From: Chitinophagaceae bacterium
GTDB lineage: Bacteria; Bacteroidota; Bacteroidia; Chitinophagales; Chitinophagaceae
Assembly (NCBI GenBank): GCA_019745155.1
Contig: JAIETM010000005.1
Coordinates: forward strand, 141,104 to 205,103
Direction of reading: 5' to 3'
Length of the DNA: 64,000 nucleotides
Of this stretch, positions 25,733 to 34,400 are shown piece after piece. A model generated the notes under the pieces. It saw nothing but the letters and a program-made list of their open reading frames with translations, searched no databases and was not told the origin of the DNA. Position numbers and translations under genes: made by a program. Positions within the stretch are counted from its first letter, which is position 1, and each line of letters starts with the position of its first letter.

Positions 25733-26653
25733 ATGAGAAACATCCTGGGTTTTCTTGCAGCAGCTTTGCTTCTGGCATCCTGCTCTCAGTACGAAAAAGC
25801 ACCATCCGGTATGGTGTATAAGATCACGCATGGCAGCAGTAAAGAAAAGCTGAAGCATGGTCAGTTTGTAAAATTCAATATCAGCTTTGCCATTCCTGAA
25901 AAAGATACTGTGTTGAACAGTTCATTCGGTAAAGTACCCGCTTACTTTATGATTGATTCTGGACGTCTTACCAAACATAATTTCACTGAAATTCTGATGC
26001 TCTGTGCAGTGGGTGATGTGGTTGATTTCAAACTGAGCAATGATACCCTGAAGAACATGGGTGCTATTGAATACAATGCAACTTTCCCTAAAGGTGGCAT
26101 GATTACCGGAAAAGCTGAGTTTATCAAAGTTTTCGCAACAGAAGCTGAAATGATGGCCGACTATCAAAAAGAGGTACTTGCACAGCGTGATCGCGAAATG
26201 GATGCTTTGGTTAAAGTAGCTGAGAAAAAGGGCGAAAAATACATCAAGGATACAGCCGGTGTGGTAGTTGTACTGAAAACTGCAGGAGATACAACTAAAG
26301 CAGTTGCCGGTAAAACAGCTAGTGTTTTCTACAAAGGATACCTGGCTGATGGTAAAGATGCCGGTAAGGAATTCGATTCTAACATGAGCAAGGAAAAGAA
26401 TCCTAACCAACAACCTTATGATGTAAACGTTGGTACAGGTTCTGTTATCCGCGGTTGGGAACTGGCCTTAAAATATTTTGGAAAGGGTGGTAAGGGTACG
26501 ATCTATGTACCTTCTATGAATGCCTATGGTCCTCAGGGTTCACCCCCAGTAATCCCTGCTTACAGCAATCTGGCTTTTGATATTGAAGTAACAGATGTAA
26601 AGCAAGGTCCTCCGCCTGCTCCTCAGGCAATTCCGGTTCTTCCAAGAAACTAA
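25733..26653 (+). CDS. FKBP-type peptidyl-prolyl isomerase lipoprotein
   Basis: 306 residues. Lipoprotein signal peptide with lipobox LLASC (Cys at about residue 17), so the protein is likely anchored in the periplasm or outer membrane. The C-terminal FKBP domain (about 195-290) shows FYKGYLADGKDAGKEFDSN, VIRGWELALKYFGKGGKGTIYVPS, AYGPQGSPP and IPAYSNLAFDIEVTDV. The middle region also looks like a second, divergent FKBP-like fold (KHGQFVKFNISFAIPEKDTVL). It probably assists folding of exported proteins. Confidence 0.9.
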   Translation: MRNILGFLAAALLLASCSQYEKAPSGMVYKITHGSSKEKLKHGQFVKFNISFAIPEKDTVLNSSFGKVPAYFMIDSGRLTKHNFTEILMLCAVGDVVDFKLSNDTLKNMGAIEYNATFPKGGMITGKAEFIKVFATEAEMMADYQKEVLAQRDREMDALVKVAEKKGEKYIKDTAGVVVVLKTAGDTTKAVAGKTASVFYKGYLADGKDAGKEFDSNMSKEKNPNQQPYDVNVGTGSVIRGWELALKYFGKGGKGTIYVPSMNAYGPQGSPPVIPAYSNLAFDIEVTDVKQGPPPAPQAIPVLPRN

Positions 26654-26673
26654 TTTGCTAAGCATAAGAGATT

Positions 26674-26706
26674 TATCCCCTCACAGTTTTTGTGGGGGGA
26701 TTTTTT
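26674..26706 (+). terminator. Terminator after the FKBP gene
   Basis: ATCCCCTCACA / TGTGGGGGGAT stem followed by TTTTTT. It lies between the convergent FKBP and folP genes; its T run touches the folP stop codon. Confidence 0.8.
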
Positions 26707-27535
26707 ATGCCTGCTGCATAGCAGTATAGAGTTGTATTGCTTCAACTGCTTCCCGCACATCGTGTACACGCAATATTCGTGCGCCATGCATAAGACCAAT
26801 GGTGTTTAGTACAGTAGTGCCATTCAAAGCTGCTGCAGCTGTTGTATTTAATGTCTTGTAAATAGTAGATTTCCTTGATACGCCAAGCAAGAGCGGACAA
26901 CCCAACATTTGAAATGCCTGTAATTGTTTCAATAATTGAAAATTGTGCTGTATGGTTTTACCAAAGCCAAAACCTGGGTCGATGATCACATCCTTAATGC
27001 CAGTTTGCCTGCAGTGTGCAACCTGTTGAATGAAAAAGTCAAGTACTTCTGTTACAACATTGCTGTATAGTGGATTTTGCTGCATGTTTGCTGGATTCCC
27101 CTGCATATGCATGCAGACATAAGGTGCCTGCAAATCTGCAACAGTACCCAACATTTCCGGATCTAGCAGACCACCGCTGATATCATTCACGATACTGGCA
27201 CCCGCCGCCACAGCTGCTTTTGCAACTGCTGCATGGTAAGTGTCCACAGAAATGAAGGCTTCCGGAAAAGCTTTGTGCACCGCTTCAATAGCCGGTGCTA
27301 CACGATCGATTTCCGCATTTGCGCCAATCTGTTCGCTGCCAGGCCTGGTGCTTTGTCCGCCAAGATCCAAAATTGTTGCACCATCCGCCAGCATCTGCTG
27401 GGCTGTTGTTACCACTTCCGCCAAAGCGGTATGCCTGCTTCCTGCATAAAAGGAATCAGGTGTGGTATTGATGATGCCCATCACAACTGGTTTATCCAGT
27501 GTCAATAAACGGCCTTTACAGTTGAGTGTTAACAT
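26705..27535 (-). CDS. folP: Dihydropteroate synthase
   Basis: Condenses p-aminobenzoate with dihydropterin diphosphate in folate synthesis; the target of sulfonamides. 276 residues of TIM-barrel type with MGIINTTPDSFYAGS, DLGGQSTRPGSEQIG, ISVDTYHAAVAKAA, INDISGG, VIDPGFGFGKT, LLGVSRKS and the C-terminal RVHDVREAVEA. A TATCTTTG box (27565-27572) lies about 30 bases upstream. It stands alone on its strand. Confidence 0.97.
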   Translation of the reverse strand: MLTLNCKGRLLTLDKPVVMGIINTTPDSFYAGSRHTALAEVVTTAQQMLADGATILDLGGQSTRPGSEQIGANAEIDRVAPAIEAVHKAFPEAFISVDTYHAAVAKAAVAAGASIVNDISGGLLDPEMLGTVADLQAPYVCMHMQGNPANMQQNPLYSNVVTEVLDFFIQQVAHCRQTGIKDVIIDPGFGFGKTIQHNFQLLKQLQAFQMLGCPLLLGVSRKSTIYKTLNTTAAAALNGTTVLNTIGLMHGARILRVHDVREAVEAIQLYTAMQQA

Positions 27536-27564
27536 TGCAGGTATTCAAGTATATTGCGAGGGTT

Positions 27565-27572
27565 CAAAGATA
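27565..27572 (-). promoter_or_regulatory. -7 promoter box of folP (TATCTTTG)
   Basis: Exact TAnnTTTG on the minus strand, 29 bases before the folP ATG and just before the divergent DUF1599 gene. Confidence 0.45.
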
Positions 27573-27583
27573 GCAAGGTAAAG

Positions 27584-28129
27584 ATGAGCAATACCAATAA
27601 TCAATACGATCAGGCAGTCGCTTCGTGTAAAGATATATTTATCAAAAAAACCACGGATTACGGTACATCCTGGCGCGTACTGCGCACCATCTCAGTGGTA
27701 GACCAGATTTTCATCAAAGCATTACGCATCAGAACCATACAGGATAAAGGAGTACAACGAGTAGGAGATGATATTGCTTCTGAATTCAAAGGCATCATCA
27801 ATTATGGTGTAATCGGACTCATTCAACTTGCGCTCAATAAACCGGCAGTGGAAGATGTGGCAGTTGCCCAAGTGAATGCCTGGTATGAGCAATACATTGG
27901 TCAGGCTAAATCAACGATGCTGGACAAAAACCATGATTATGGTGAAGCATGGCGCGATATGAGCCAGCAAAGTTTTGCAGATTTGATTTTAGTGAAATTG
28001 CTTCGCATCAAACAGATTCTGAGTAATGATGGTAAAACCCTGATCAGCGAGGGTATTGATGCCAATTACATAGATATTATCAATTATGCCGTGTTTGCAT
28101 TGATCCTGATGGAGGAGGGCAAACATTGA
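27584..28129 (+). CDS. DUF1599 protein
   Basis: 181 residues built from two similar halves: one with KDIFIKKTTDYGTSWRVLR...DQIFIKALRIRTIQ (about 15-90), the other with KSTMLDKNHDYGEAWRDMS...DLILVKLLRIKQIL (about 105-165). Each half carries the K..DYG..WR signature of DUF1599 (nucleotide-modification-associated domain). Function unproven. The start MSNTNNQYDQ at 27584 is chosen over an in-frame ATG at 27554 that lies inside the folP promoter region. It begins a three-gene operon with gaps of 1-2 bases. Confidence 0.85.
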   Translation: MSNTNNQYDQAVASCKDIFIKKTTDYGTSWRVLRTISVVDQIFIKALRIRTIQDKGVQRVGDDIASEFKGIINYGVIGLIQLALNKPAVEDVAVAQVNAWYEQYIGQAKSTMLDKNHDYGEAWRDMSQQSFADLILVKLLRIKQILSNDGKTLISEGIDANYIDIINYAVFALILMEEGKH

Positions 28130-28130
28130 T

Positions 28131-29216
28131 ATGCTGCAGGTACTGAACATAGCACTCCGTTGGCTGGTTGGGCTCTTGTTCATTGTATCAGGCTTGGTGA
28201 AAGTGAACGATCCAGCAGGCTTGAGTTACAAGATGCAGGAATTTTTTGAGGTCTGGGGCTGGCATGGCTTACACGACTATACACTTTGGCTGGCCATTGT
28301 CATGAATATTTTTGAAGTGGTTGCCGGTGTTGCGGTGATCACAGGATGGCAGCAGAAATTATTCAACTGGCTGCTGTTGTTGCTCATTGTAGTATTTACA
28401 TTTCTTACAGGTTATGCGTTATTCTCGGGTAAGATCAAGACCTGTGGCTGCTTCGGCGATTGTTTGCCATTAACGCCTGCCATGTCTTTTGGAAAAGATT
28501 TAGTCTTGCTTTGCTTGATTCTTTTGTTCTTCAAAATGCCTTATGCTTCCCGGTTTCAAACGCGCACATCTGTCATGCTGATTGCATTGGCTTTTGTGTT
28601 CAGTGCTTGGGCACAGGTATTTGTGCTGAAGCATTTGCCTTTCGTGGATTGTCTACCGTATAAAAAAGGAAACAATATTCTGCAGCAAATGCAGCGTCCA
28701 GATGGTTCGATGCCGGATAGTATAAGTATCATGTATCGTTACGCTAAAAATGGCAAAGAACTTAGTTTTGATGCCGAACATTTTCCGGATGATTTCGATA
28801 GTACTTATGTCTTTCTCGACAGAAAGGATGTCGTCATCCGTAAAGGTGATGCAGTGCCGCCAATTACCGATTTTAGTTTATATACGCTAAGTAATACAGA
28901 TACAACACAAAAACTGTTTCAGTTCATACAGCCGTATTATCTGCTTTTCATGAAAGATGCGACAGTAAATGACACGCAAGCTTTGCGTGATTTGATACAA
29001 TCACTCACAGGTACAGATCAACAATGGTGGTTGGTGACTGCAGATGTAGATGCAGCCTTACAGTATGCAAGTCCTGCACATATTTTGAAAGCGGATGCAA
29101 CCGTCATCAAAACAGCGGCGAGGGTAAATCCTACCTTATTCAAAATGCGCGGCGCTTTGATTGAAGGCAAGCGTGCTTTGGCAGATGCTGCGAATCTGAT
29201 TCAACCCAATCCATAA
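28131..29216 (+). CDS. DoxX/MauE-like membrane protein (BT_3928 type)
   Basis: 361 residues. N-terminal four-helix membrane domain (about 1-145) of the DoxX/MauE type with the loop KIKTCGCFGDCLPLTP, which carries three cysteines usual for MauE-like partners of thiol-disulfide exchange. A fifth membrane segment (about 147-166) is followed by a periplasmic domain of about 190 residues with little recognisable sequence. This arrangement matches the BT_3928 family of Bacteroidota. It probably supports redox chemistry in the periplasm. It is coupled to DUF1599 upstream and to an ABC permease downstream. Confidence 0.78.
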   Translation: MLQVLNIALRWLVGLLFIVSGLVKVNDPAGLSYKMQEFFEVWGWHGLHDYTLWLAIVMNIFEVVAGVAVITGWQQKLFNWLLLLLIVVFTFLTGYALFSGKIKTCGCFGDCLPLTPAMSFGKDLVLLCLILLFFKMPYASRFQTRTSVMLIALAFVFSAWAQVFVLKHLPFVDCLPYKKGNNILQQMQRPDGSMPDSISIMYRYAKNGKELSFDAEHFPDDFDSTYVFLDRKDVVIRKGDAVPPITDFSLYTLSNTDTTQKLFQFIQPYYLLFMKDATVNDTQALRDLIQSLTGTDQQWWLVTADVDAALQYASPAHILKADATVIKTAARVNPTLFKMRGALIEGKRALADAANLIQPNP

Positions 29217-29218
29217 CC

Positions 29219-30268
29219 ATGTTGCGCTACCTTGCTAGAAAATTGTTCTACGGTTGCCTTGTTTTGTTGGGCGTGGTCTTACTCATTTTCTTTTTATTTC
29301 AAGGTTTTGGTGATCCGGCGAGATTGGTGATCGGCCAAACAGGGGATAGTGCTACACTGAAGAATATCCGCAAAGAGTTGGCATTAGATCAACCCAAATC
29401 TGTTCAACTGCTGCAATACCTCAATGATGTGTCGCCTATTGCTGTGCATAGTAAAGCTGAAATTGAACAAAAGCAATTAAGAGGTTGGTTCTTTGGTGCT
29501 GGCGAGCAGCAATTCGGGATCAAGTTTCCTTATCTGCGTCAATCATACCAGTCCAAAAAACCGGTTGCAGATGTTTTGTTGGAAGCATTACCCGGCACTT
29601 TATTATTGGCAGCTGCAGCTATGCTGTTTGCAACCGTGCTCGGTATTATCCTTGGCGTTATTGCTGCAACCAACAAAGACAGTTGGTTGGATACTGGCGC
29701 TGTGTTTTCCAGTGTGTTGGGTATTTCTGCCCCATCATTTTTTATGGGCATACTCATCGCGTATTTGTTCGGTTTTGTCTGGCATCAATACACGGGCTTA
29801 CCCATGACAGGCAGCTTGTATGAAACCGATCCTTTCGAAGGAAGACAACTTTCTTTGCAAAACCTCATCCTGCCTGCCTTAACCCTGGGTATTCGTCCAC
29901 TAGCTATCATAACACAGCTAACTCGTTCAGCGATGCTGGATGTGCTGAAACAGGATTATATCCGCACTGCTTATGCCAAGGGTTTATCGCGCAGCAAAGT
30001 AATCTGGAAACATGCGTTGCGGAACGCGTTAAATCCTGTGGTTACGGCTGTAACCGGTTGGTTTGCAGAACTTTTGGCAGGGGCTTTTTTTGTAGAGTAT
30101 ATTTTCGGCTGGAAGGGAATAGGTAAAGTAACCGTTGATGCTTTAGAAAAATTGGATTTTCCAGTTGTTATGGGTAGTGTGTTGCTTACGGCTTCAGGTT
30201 TTATCCTCGTCAATATACTGGCCGACTGGCTCTATGGTTGGTTAGACCCAAGAATCAGGTTGAAATAG
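29219..30268 (+). CDS. ABC transporter permease, DppB/OppB type (orphan)
   Basis: 349-residue inner-membrane permease. N-terminal helix (LFYGCLVLLGVVLLIFFLFQGFGDPARLVIG), a periplasmic insert, then five further helices. The cytoplasmic EAA loop IRTAYAKGLSRSKVIWKHALRNALNP is the site for ATPase docking, and the C-terminal WLDPRIRLK is typical of DppB-like proteins. Peptide or nickel transport is the family role. No partner permease (DppC), ATPase or binding protein is nearby, so this permease must use distant partners or has another role. Confidence 0.9.
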   Translation: MLRYLARKLFYGCLVLLGVVLLIFFLFQGFGDPARLVIGQTGDSATLKNIRKELALDQPKSVQLLQYLNDVSPIAVHSKAEIEQKQLRGWFFGAGEQQFGIKFPYLRQSYQSKKPVADVLLEALPGTLLLAAAAMLFATVLGIILGVIAATNKDSWLDTGAVFSSVLGISAPSFFMGILIAYLFGFVWHQYTGLPMTGSLYETDPFEGRQLSLQNLILPALTLGIRPLAIITQLTRSAMLDVLKQDYIRTAYAKGLSRSKVIWKHALRNALNPVVTAVTGWFAELLAGAFFVEYIFGWKGIGKVTVDALEKLDFPVVMGSVLLTASGFILVNILADWLYGWLDPRIRLK

Positions 30269-30346
30269 GGTTGTGACTTTTGTCATGGTTTTTTGCAGAA
30301 ACTTTCCTCAACTTGAGGGTAATCACACACCCTTAAATCTTCCAGT

Positions 30347-30790
30347 ATGAAATCCTTAGGCTACCTGATTCAGGACAAAGGTGCGCACATCAACTATGTG
30401 CAATCCGGCTCACGTGTTATTGATGCTTTGGCATTGATGGCTGTAGAAAACGCTGCGTTTGTCGTTATTATGCAGAATGGCAAATATCTCGGTATTATGA
30501 CTGAGCGCGATTATGCGCAGAAGCTAGTGTTAAAAGGAAAGAAATCCAGTGAAACAACCGTGAATGAAATCATGACAACTGATTTACCAACTGTAACAAC
30601 AGATGATTCAGCTGAGCATGCGCTATTGATGATGCGTTCTTTCAGAACGAATATTCTGCCTGTGTTCGAGAATTATGAATTTGCCGGTATTGTAACAGTG
30701 AATATGCTGATGGGAGAAGCAATGCGGGAAATGAGTCATTTAGCAGGAAAGTCTGATCAGAATAAAGAATCGTTTTATTACTGGATCTAA
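30347..30790 (+). CDS. CBS-domain protein
   Basis: 147 residues made of a CBS pair: VIDALALMAVENAAFVVIMQNGKYLGIMTERDYAQK (about 24-60) and VNEIMTTDLPTVTTDDSAEHALLMMRSFRTNILPVF...GIVTVNMLM (about 73-125). Stand-alone CBS pairs bind adenine nucleotides and sense energy state; the target here is unknown. It is convergent with the DUF721 gene, overlapping it by 4 bases at the stop codons. Confidence 0.9.
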   Translation: MKSLGYLIQDKGAHINYVQSGSRVIDALALMAVENAAFVVIMQNGKYLGIMTERDYAQKLVLKGKKSSETTVNEIMTTDLPTVTTDDSAEHALLMMRSFRTNILPVFENYEFAGIVTVNMLMGEAMREMSHLAGKSDQNKESFYYWI

Positions 30791-31068
30791 CGTATCACCA
30801 CTTCATTGATTACGCGTTCTCCGAAAGCCTCGTTCACGCGGTCGATGATTTGTTGCTTCTGGTATAACAATTCTTGCTTTAAGGGTGCCACCTGTGTGTA
30901 GATAAACAGGGTCTGATTAATAATCTGAATCTTATCAGTATAGCGTGCAATGGTATTGCCCATGAGCTCTGCCCAGATATCTTCTATCTGCAAAGCACGA
31001 ATACCGTTTTTTAAACGGCTCTTCTCTAAGAAGTATTTCATGGCATCGCCCAAACTATACTCACCCAT
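30787..31068 (-). CDS. DUF721 protein (DciA-like)
   Basis: 93 residues, the short DUF721 domain: SLGDAMKYFLEKSRLKNGIRALQIEDIWAELMGNTIARYT and LFIYTQVAPLKQELLYQKQQII. DUF721 proteins next to recF are related to DciA, which helps load the replicative helicase DnaB. The neighbour recF fits a role at the replication fork. The start at 31068 (MGEYSLGD) lies 16 bases after the recF stop codon; a longer form from 31122 would overlap recF. Confidence 0.85.
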   Translation of the reverse strand: MGEYSLGDAMKYFLEKSRLKNGIRALQIEDIWAELMGNTIARYTDKIQIINQTLFIYTQVAPLKQELLYQKQQIIDRVNEAFGERVINEVVIR

Positions 31069-31084
31069 GAAGTAAAAGTAAGGC

Positions 31085-32164
31085 TTAAAGTTGGATGATC
31101 TCGTATTCGCTGCCGATCTCATTCAGATGTGCTTCCAGTCTTTCTTTGTGGGTGTCTGTAATCAGTACCTGACTATCACTTTCTGTGCAAACCCATTCCA
31201 ATAATTGGTGCATACGGCGGGCATCTAATTTTTCAAATACATCATCCAATAGTAGGATGGGGGCAAAACCCTTGGCTTGTTTCAACCATTGCCATTCAGC
31301 CAGCTTCAACGCAAATAAGAGGCTTTTTCTTTGACCCTGTGAAGCTTCTGTTTTAAACGCTTGCTCATCCATTTTAAATTCCAGATCATCCCGATGAATG
31401 CCTGTTGTGGTTCTTTGTAAGATCAAATCCTTTTGCAAGCTTTGTTGCATAAGCTCACGCATGGGGCTATTGTGTAACTGACTTTGGTAATTCACTTGTA
31501 ATCCATCATCAGCCTGGGCAATCTGCTGATAAAAGCGCAGGACGTTTTCTTTCAGTGTTGTAATAAAGTTGAAACGCTTTTCATAAATCAGTTGTCCTTG
31601 TACACTTAACTGATCTGATAAAATGTCCAGCACATCCATGCTGCCTTTCTGCTCTTGTAATTGTTTGAGCAAACTGTTTCGTTGCTGCAATAATTTCTGA
31701 TACAACATCAGGCTTTGCAGGTAAGCAGGATCTGTCTGAGCTAAAATCGTATCCATGTATTTCCTGCGTGCCTCGCCGCCTTCATTGATCAGGCCAATAT
31801 CATCAGGCGCAATCATGACGCAGGGAAACTGGCCGATATGCTGTGAAAACTGTTTGTATGCCTCGCCGTTGAGTAATAATTCCTTTTTGCCTGTTTCGCG
31901 AATGATGGCACAAACAGTATCATTTTTCTCTGCGTTACTAAACCTGCCCTCTATACGCATGCCCTGCGCACCATGTAACACATTCGTTTGTTCCGGTCGG
32001 GTGAAATAGCTTCGGCTGAAGCAACAATAATAGGCTGCATCCAAGAGATTGGTCTTGCCTGATCCATTGCTGCCACAAATAGCCGTAATGCGCTTTGGAA
32101 AAAGAAAGCGTTTCTGGGTATAATTCCTGAATTGGAGCAATTCCAGTTGTTGGAGGTGCAACAT
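31085..32164 (-). CDS. recF: DNA replication/repair protein RecF
   Basis: SMC-like ATPase that loads RecA at gaps via RecOR. 359 residues. Walker A is CGSNGSGKTNLLDAAYYC, the ABC signature ASQGQRKSLLFALKLAEW, and Walker B PILLLDDVFEKLDARR, with the D-loop following. The start MLHLQQLELLQFRNY at 32164 has an ATG, while the upstream alternative would be a TTG. A TATTTTG near-consensus box ends 6 bases upstream. Followed by DUF721. Confidence 0.97.
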   Translation of the reverse strand: MLHLQQLELLQFRNYTQKRFLFPKRITAICGSNGSGKTNLLDAAYYCCFSRSYFTRPEQTNVLHGAQGMRIEGRFSNAEKNDTVCAIIRETGKKELLLNGEAYKQFSQHIGQFPCVMIAPDDIGLINEGGEARRKYMDTILAQTDPAYLQSLMLYQKLLQQRNSLLKQLQEQKGSMDVLDILSDQLSVQGQLIYEKRFNFITTLKENVLRFYQQIAQADDGLQVNYQSQLHNSPMRELMQQSLQKDLILQRTTTGIHRDDLEFKMDEQAFKTEASQGQRKSLLFALKLAEWQWLKQAKGFAPILLLDDVFEKLDARRMHQLLEWVCTESDSQVLITDTHKERLEAHLNEIGSEYEIIQL

Positions 32165-32245
32165 GGGCGGCAAAATAGGTTAAGTGCAGAAACCTTCCGA
32201 GTCTTTTAGTATAAACTGCCTATTTTTATTCCAAATTCATGGTGC

Positions 32246-32773
32246 TTGAAGCCGATTCTCACAGAACAACAGATGTCCCTGACGGTAAAGCGACTGGCGC
32301 AGCAGGTGTTGGAAAACCATCCGGGACTGGATAATACCGTTTTAATTGGATTACAACCACGTGGCGTACAGCTGAGCAACCGCATTGTACAATTGCTACA
32401 GGAGCAGTTGTCGCCTGAAAAAGTGGTTTATGGTAAGCTGGATATCACTTTCTACCGTGATGATATCCGGAAAGAACTGCATATCGCCAATAAAACAGAG
32501 ATTCCATTCAGTATAGAGAACAAAAATGTGGTCCTGATTGATGATGTACTCTTCACCGGCCGTACCATCCGGTCAGCACTGGATGCTTTGCTTGATTTCG
32601 GCAGACCAGCTAAAGTGCAGCTCTGTGTATTGATCGACCGGCGCTTTAGCAGAGAACTGCCCATTCAGCCGGATTATGTGGGTAGAACCATCGACACTTT
32701 TGTGTCTCAAAAAGTAAAAGTATACTGGCAGGAGAAGGATGAACGTGATGCTGTAGAACTGCTGGATCATTGA
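32246..32773 (+). CDS. pyrR: PyrR-type phosphoribosyltransferase
   Basis: 175 residues with the PRPP-binding loop VVLIDDVLFTGRTIRSALDAL and the C-terminal RRFSRELPIQPDYVGRTIDT, matching the pyr operon attenuation protein/uracil phosphoribosyltransferase family. I take the TTG at 32246 (LKPILTEQQMSLTVKRLAQ), which gives the family's usual N-terminus; the next ATG at 32273 would delete it. I see no obvious pyr attenuator hairpin before pyrB, so it may act mainly as a phosphoribosyltransferase here. pyrB follows after 31 bases. Confidence 0.9.
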   Translation: MKPILTEQQMSLTVKRLAQQVLENHPGLDNTVLIGLQPRGVQLSNRIVQLLQEQLSPEKVVYGKLDITFYRDDIRKELHIANKTEIPFSIENKNVVLIDDVLFTGRTIRSALDALLDFGRPAKVQLCVLIDRRFSRELPIQPDYVGRTIDTFVSQKVKVYWQEKDERDAVELLDH

Positions 32774-32797
32774 ATATTGCGCAAACCATTATCTTCG
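32770..32797 (+). promoter_or_regulatory. Possible pyrB promoter (TTG-17-TATCTTCG)
   Basis: The -7 box TATCTTCG (32790-32797) ends 7 bases before the pyrB ATG, with a TTG at the pyrR stop codon as possible -33 element. It suggests pyrB can be transcribed apart from pyrR. Confidence 0.35.
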
Positions 32798-32804
32798 CAC
32801 TTTA

Positions 32805-33731
32805 ATGAAACTCTCCACCAAACACCTGCTCGGAATCAGGAGCCTTCAACCAGAAGATATACAGCTTATTCTCTCTACCGCAGCCCAGTTTAAAGAAGTA
32901 TTACAACGCCCGGTTAAAAAAGTGCCATCGCTTCGTGATGTAACCATTGTAAACCTGTTTTACGAGAATTCCACACGCACCCGCATGTCATTTGAACTGG
33001 CAGAACGCCGTTTGAGTGCAGACGTCTTAAACTTCGCGGCAAGCACCTCATCTGCAGCCAAGGGAGAAACCCTTTTGGATACTGTGAACAATATCCTGAG
33101 CATGAAAGTGGATATGGTGGTGATGCGTCATAGTGCCAGTGGTGCACCGCATTTTCTGTCGCAGCATATTCCCGCAGCCATTGTGAATGCCGGTGATGGT
33201 ATCAACGAACATCCCACACAAGCTTTGTTGGATGCATTTTCCATGCAGGAGAAATTCGGTAAACTGCAAGGTTTGAAAGTGGCCATCATTGGCGATATCA
33301 TGCACAGCAGGGTAGCGCTCAGTAATATCTACTTATTAAAGAAAATGGGCGCTGATATTACCGTTGCCGGTCCACCAACACTCATTCCGAAATACATAAC
33401 TGACGCATTAGGTGTAAACGTTACATACAATGTAGAAGAAGTGCTGCGCTGGTGCGATGTGGCCAACGTGCTGCGTATCCAGCTGGAGCGACAAAATCAA
33501 CCATTGTTTTCCTCATTAAGAGAATATAACCTGGCTTACGGTATTAACCGCCGTATGCTGGAACGATTGCCCAAAGAAATCACCATCATGCACCCGGGCC
33601 CTATCAACAGAGGGGTGGAGCTCGACAGCGATGTGGCTGATGGTCCTCATTCAATTATCCTGAACCAGGTAGAAAACGGTGTGGCCACTAGAATGGCTGT
33701 GCTTTATCTGCTTGCGAACAGGGAAAACTAA
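32805..33731 (+). CDS. pyrB: Aspartate carbamoyltransferase catalytic subunit
   Basis: Condenses carbamoyl phosphate and aspartate, the committed step of pyrimidine synthesis. 308 residues with the carbamoyl-phosphate loop FYENSTRTRMSFELAERRL, the 80s-loop AASTSSAAKGETLLDT, MRHSASGAPHF, INEHPTQALLDAF and IMHPGPINRGVELDSD. No regulatory chain (PyrI) is adjacent. The dead dihydroorotase-like protein at 21433-22698 is a candidate partner by analogy with other bacteria. coaD follows 8 bases later. Confidence 0.97.
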   Translation: MKLSTKHLLGIRSLQPEDIQLILSTAAQFKEVLQRPVKKVPSLRDVTIVNLFYENSTRTRMSFELAERRLSADVLNFAASTSSAAKGETLLDTVNNILSMKVDMVVMRHSASGAPHFLSQHIPAAIVNAGDGINEHPTQALLDAFSMQEKFGKLQGLKVAIIGDIMHSRVALSNIYLLKKMGADITVAGPPTLIPKYITDALGVNVTYNVEEVLRWCDVANVLRIQLERQNQPLFSSLREYNLAYGINRRMLERLPKEITIMHPGPINRGVELDSDVADGPHSIILNQVENGVATRMAVLYLLANREN

Positions 33732-33739
33732 ATGCCATT

Positions 33740-34219
33740 ATGGAACGCATCTGCTTATTTCCCGGAACATTTGATCCCATTACGATTGGACACCTGGATA
33801 TCATTGATCGTTCCATGGGTTTGTTCGACAAACTCTATGTGGGTATTGGTAAGAATATCAATAAAGCACCCATGTACAGTGATGAACAAAGACTGGAATG
33901 GATTCAGGATATCTATAAAGACAATCCTAAAGTAGAAGCACTGATTTATGAGGGCCTTACGATTGAATGTTGTCGTCACGTTGGTGCGAAGTTTATTTTG
34001 CGCGGTATCCGTTATGTGAGCGATTTCGAATATGAAAAAGTGATTGCAGATATGAACCGCAGTTTGGATGCGGAAATTGAAACTATTTTCCTGACCTGCT
34101 CACCTCAATACACTTCAGTAGCATCTACACTCGTACGCGATGTGATCCGTAACGGTGGTGATGCATCCGCTTTTTTGCCTGCGCCTGTGCGAAAAGATAT
34201 TTATCCCAACGCGAAGTAG
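33740..34219 (+). CDS. coaD: Phosphopantetheine adenylyltransferase
   Basis: Transfers AMP to 4'-phosphopantetheine, the fourth step of CoA synthesis. 159 residues, standard. It begins RICLFPGTFDPITIGHLDIIDRS with the (T/H)xGH nucleotidyl motif, then LRGIRYVSDFEYE and TCSPQYTSVASTLVRDV. It lies 8 bases after pyrB, so the two are probably co-transcribed. Confidence 0.97.
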   Translation: MERICLFPGTFDPITIGHLDIIDRSMGLFDKLYVGIGKNINKAPMYSDEQRLEWIQDIYKDNPKVEALIYEGLTIECCRHVGAKFILRGIRYVSDFEYEKVIADMNRSLDAEIETIFLTCSPQYTSVASTLVRDVIRNGGDASAFLPAPVRKDIYPNAK

Positions 34220-34221
34220 TA

Positions 34222-34310
34222 TTGGTGATTGATTATTTTCAATTGAATATTGTCAATCGAAAATTGTTAATTGTTAATTGAATTTTGGTAATTGTTGATT
34301 GGTGATTGTG
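34222..34310. repeat. AT-rich ATTGTTAATTG-type simple repeat
   Basis: Degenerate repeated ATTGTTAATTG / ATTGATTATT units fill the first half of the 180-base gap after coaD. They are the reverse-complement style of the tracts at 135-176 and 39055-39118. Confidence 0.5.
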
Positions 34311-34400
34311 TCTTGGCGCAAACAATCATCACGCTTGAATTGTATTACTAACCATTCAACATTCTATCATTCTATCATTCACTCATCCAATCATTAACCC

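Noticed and set aside
32774..32804. Pyr attenuator or riboswitch before pyrB
   Set aside because: The gap is only 31 bases, with no stem-loop and T run; only a -7-like box is visible.
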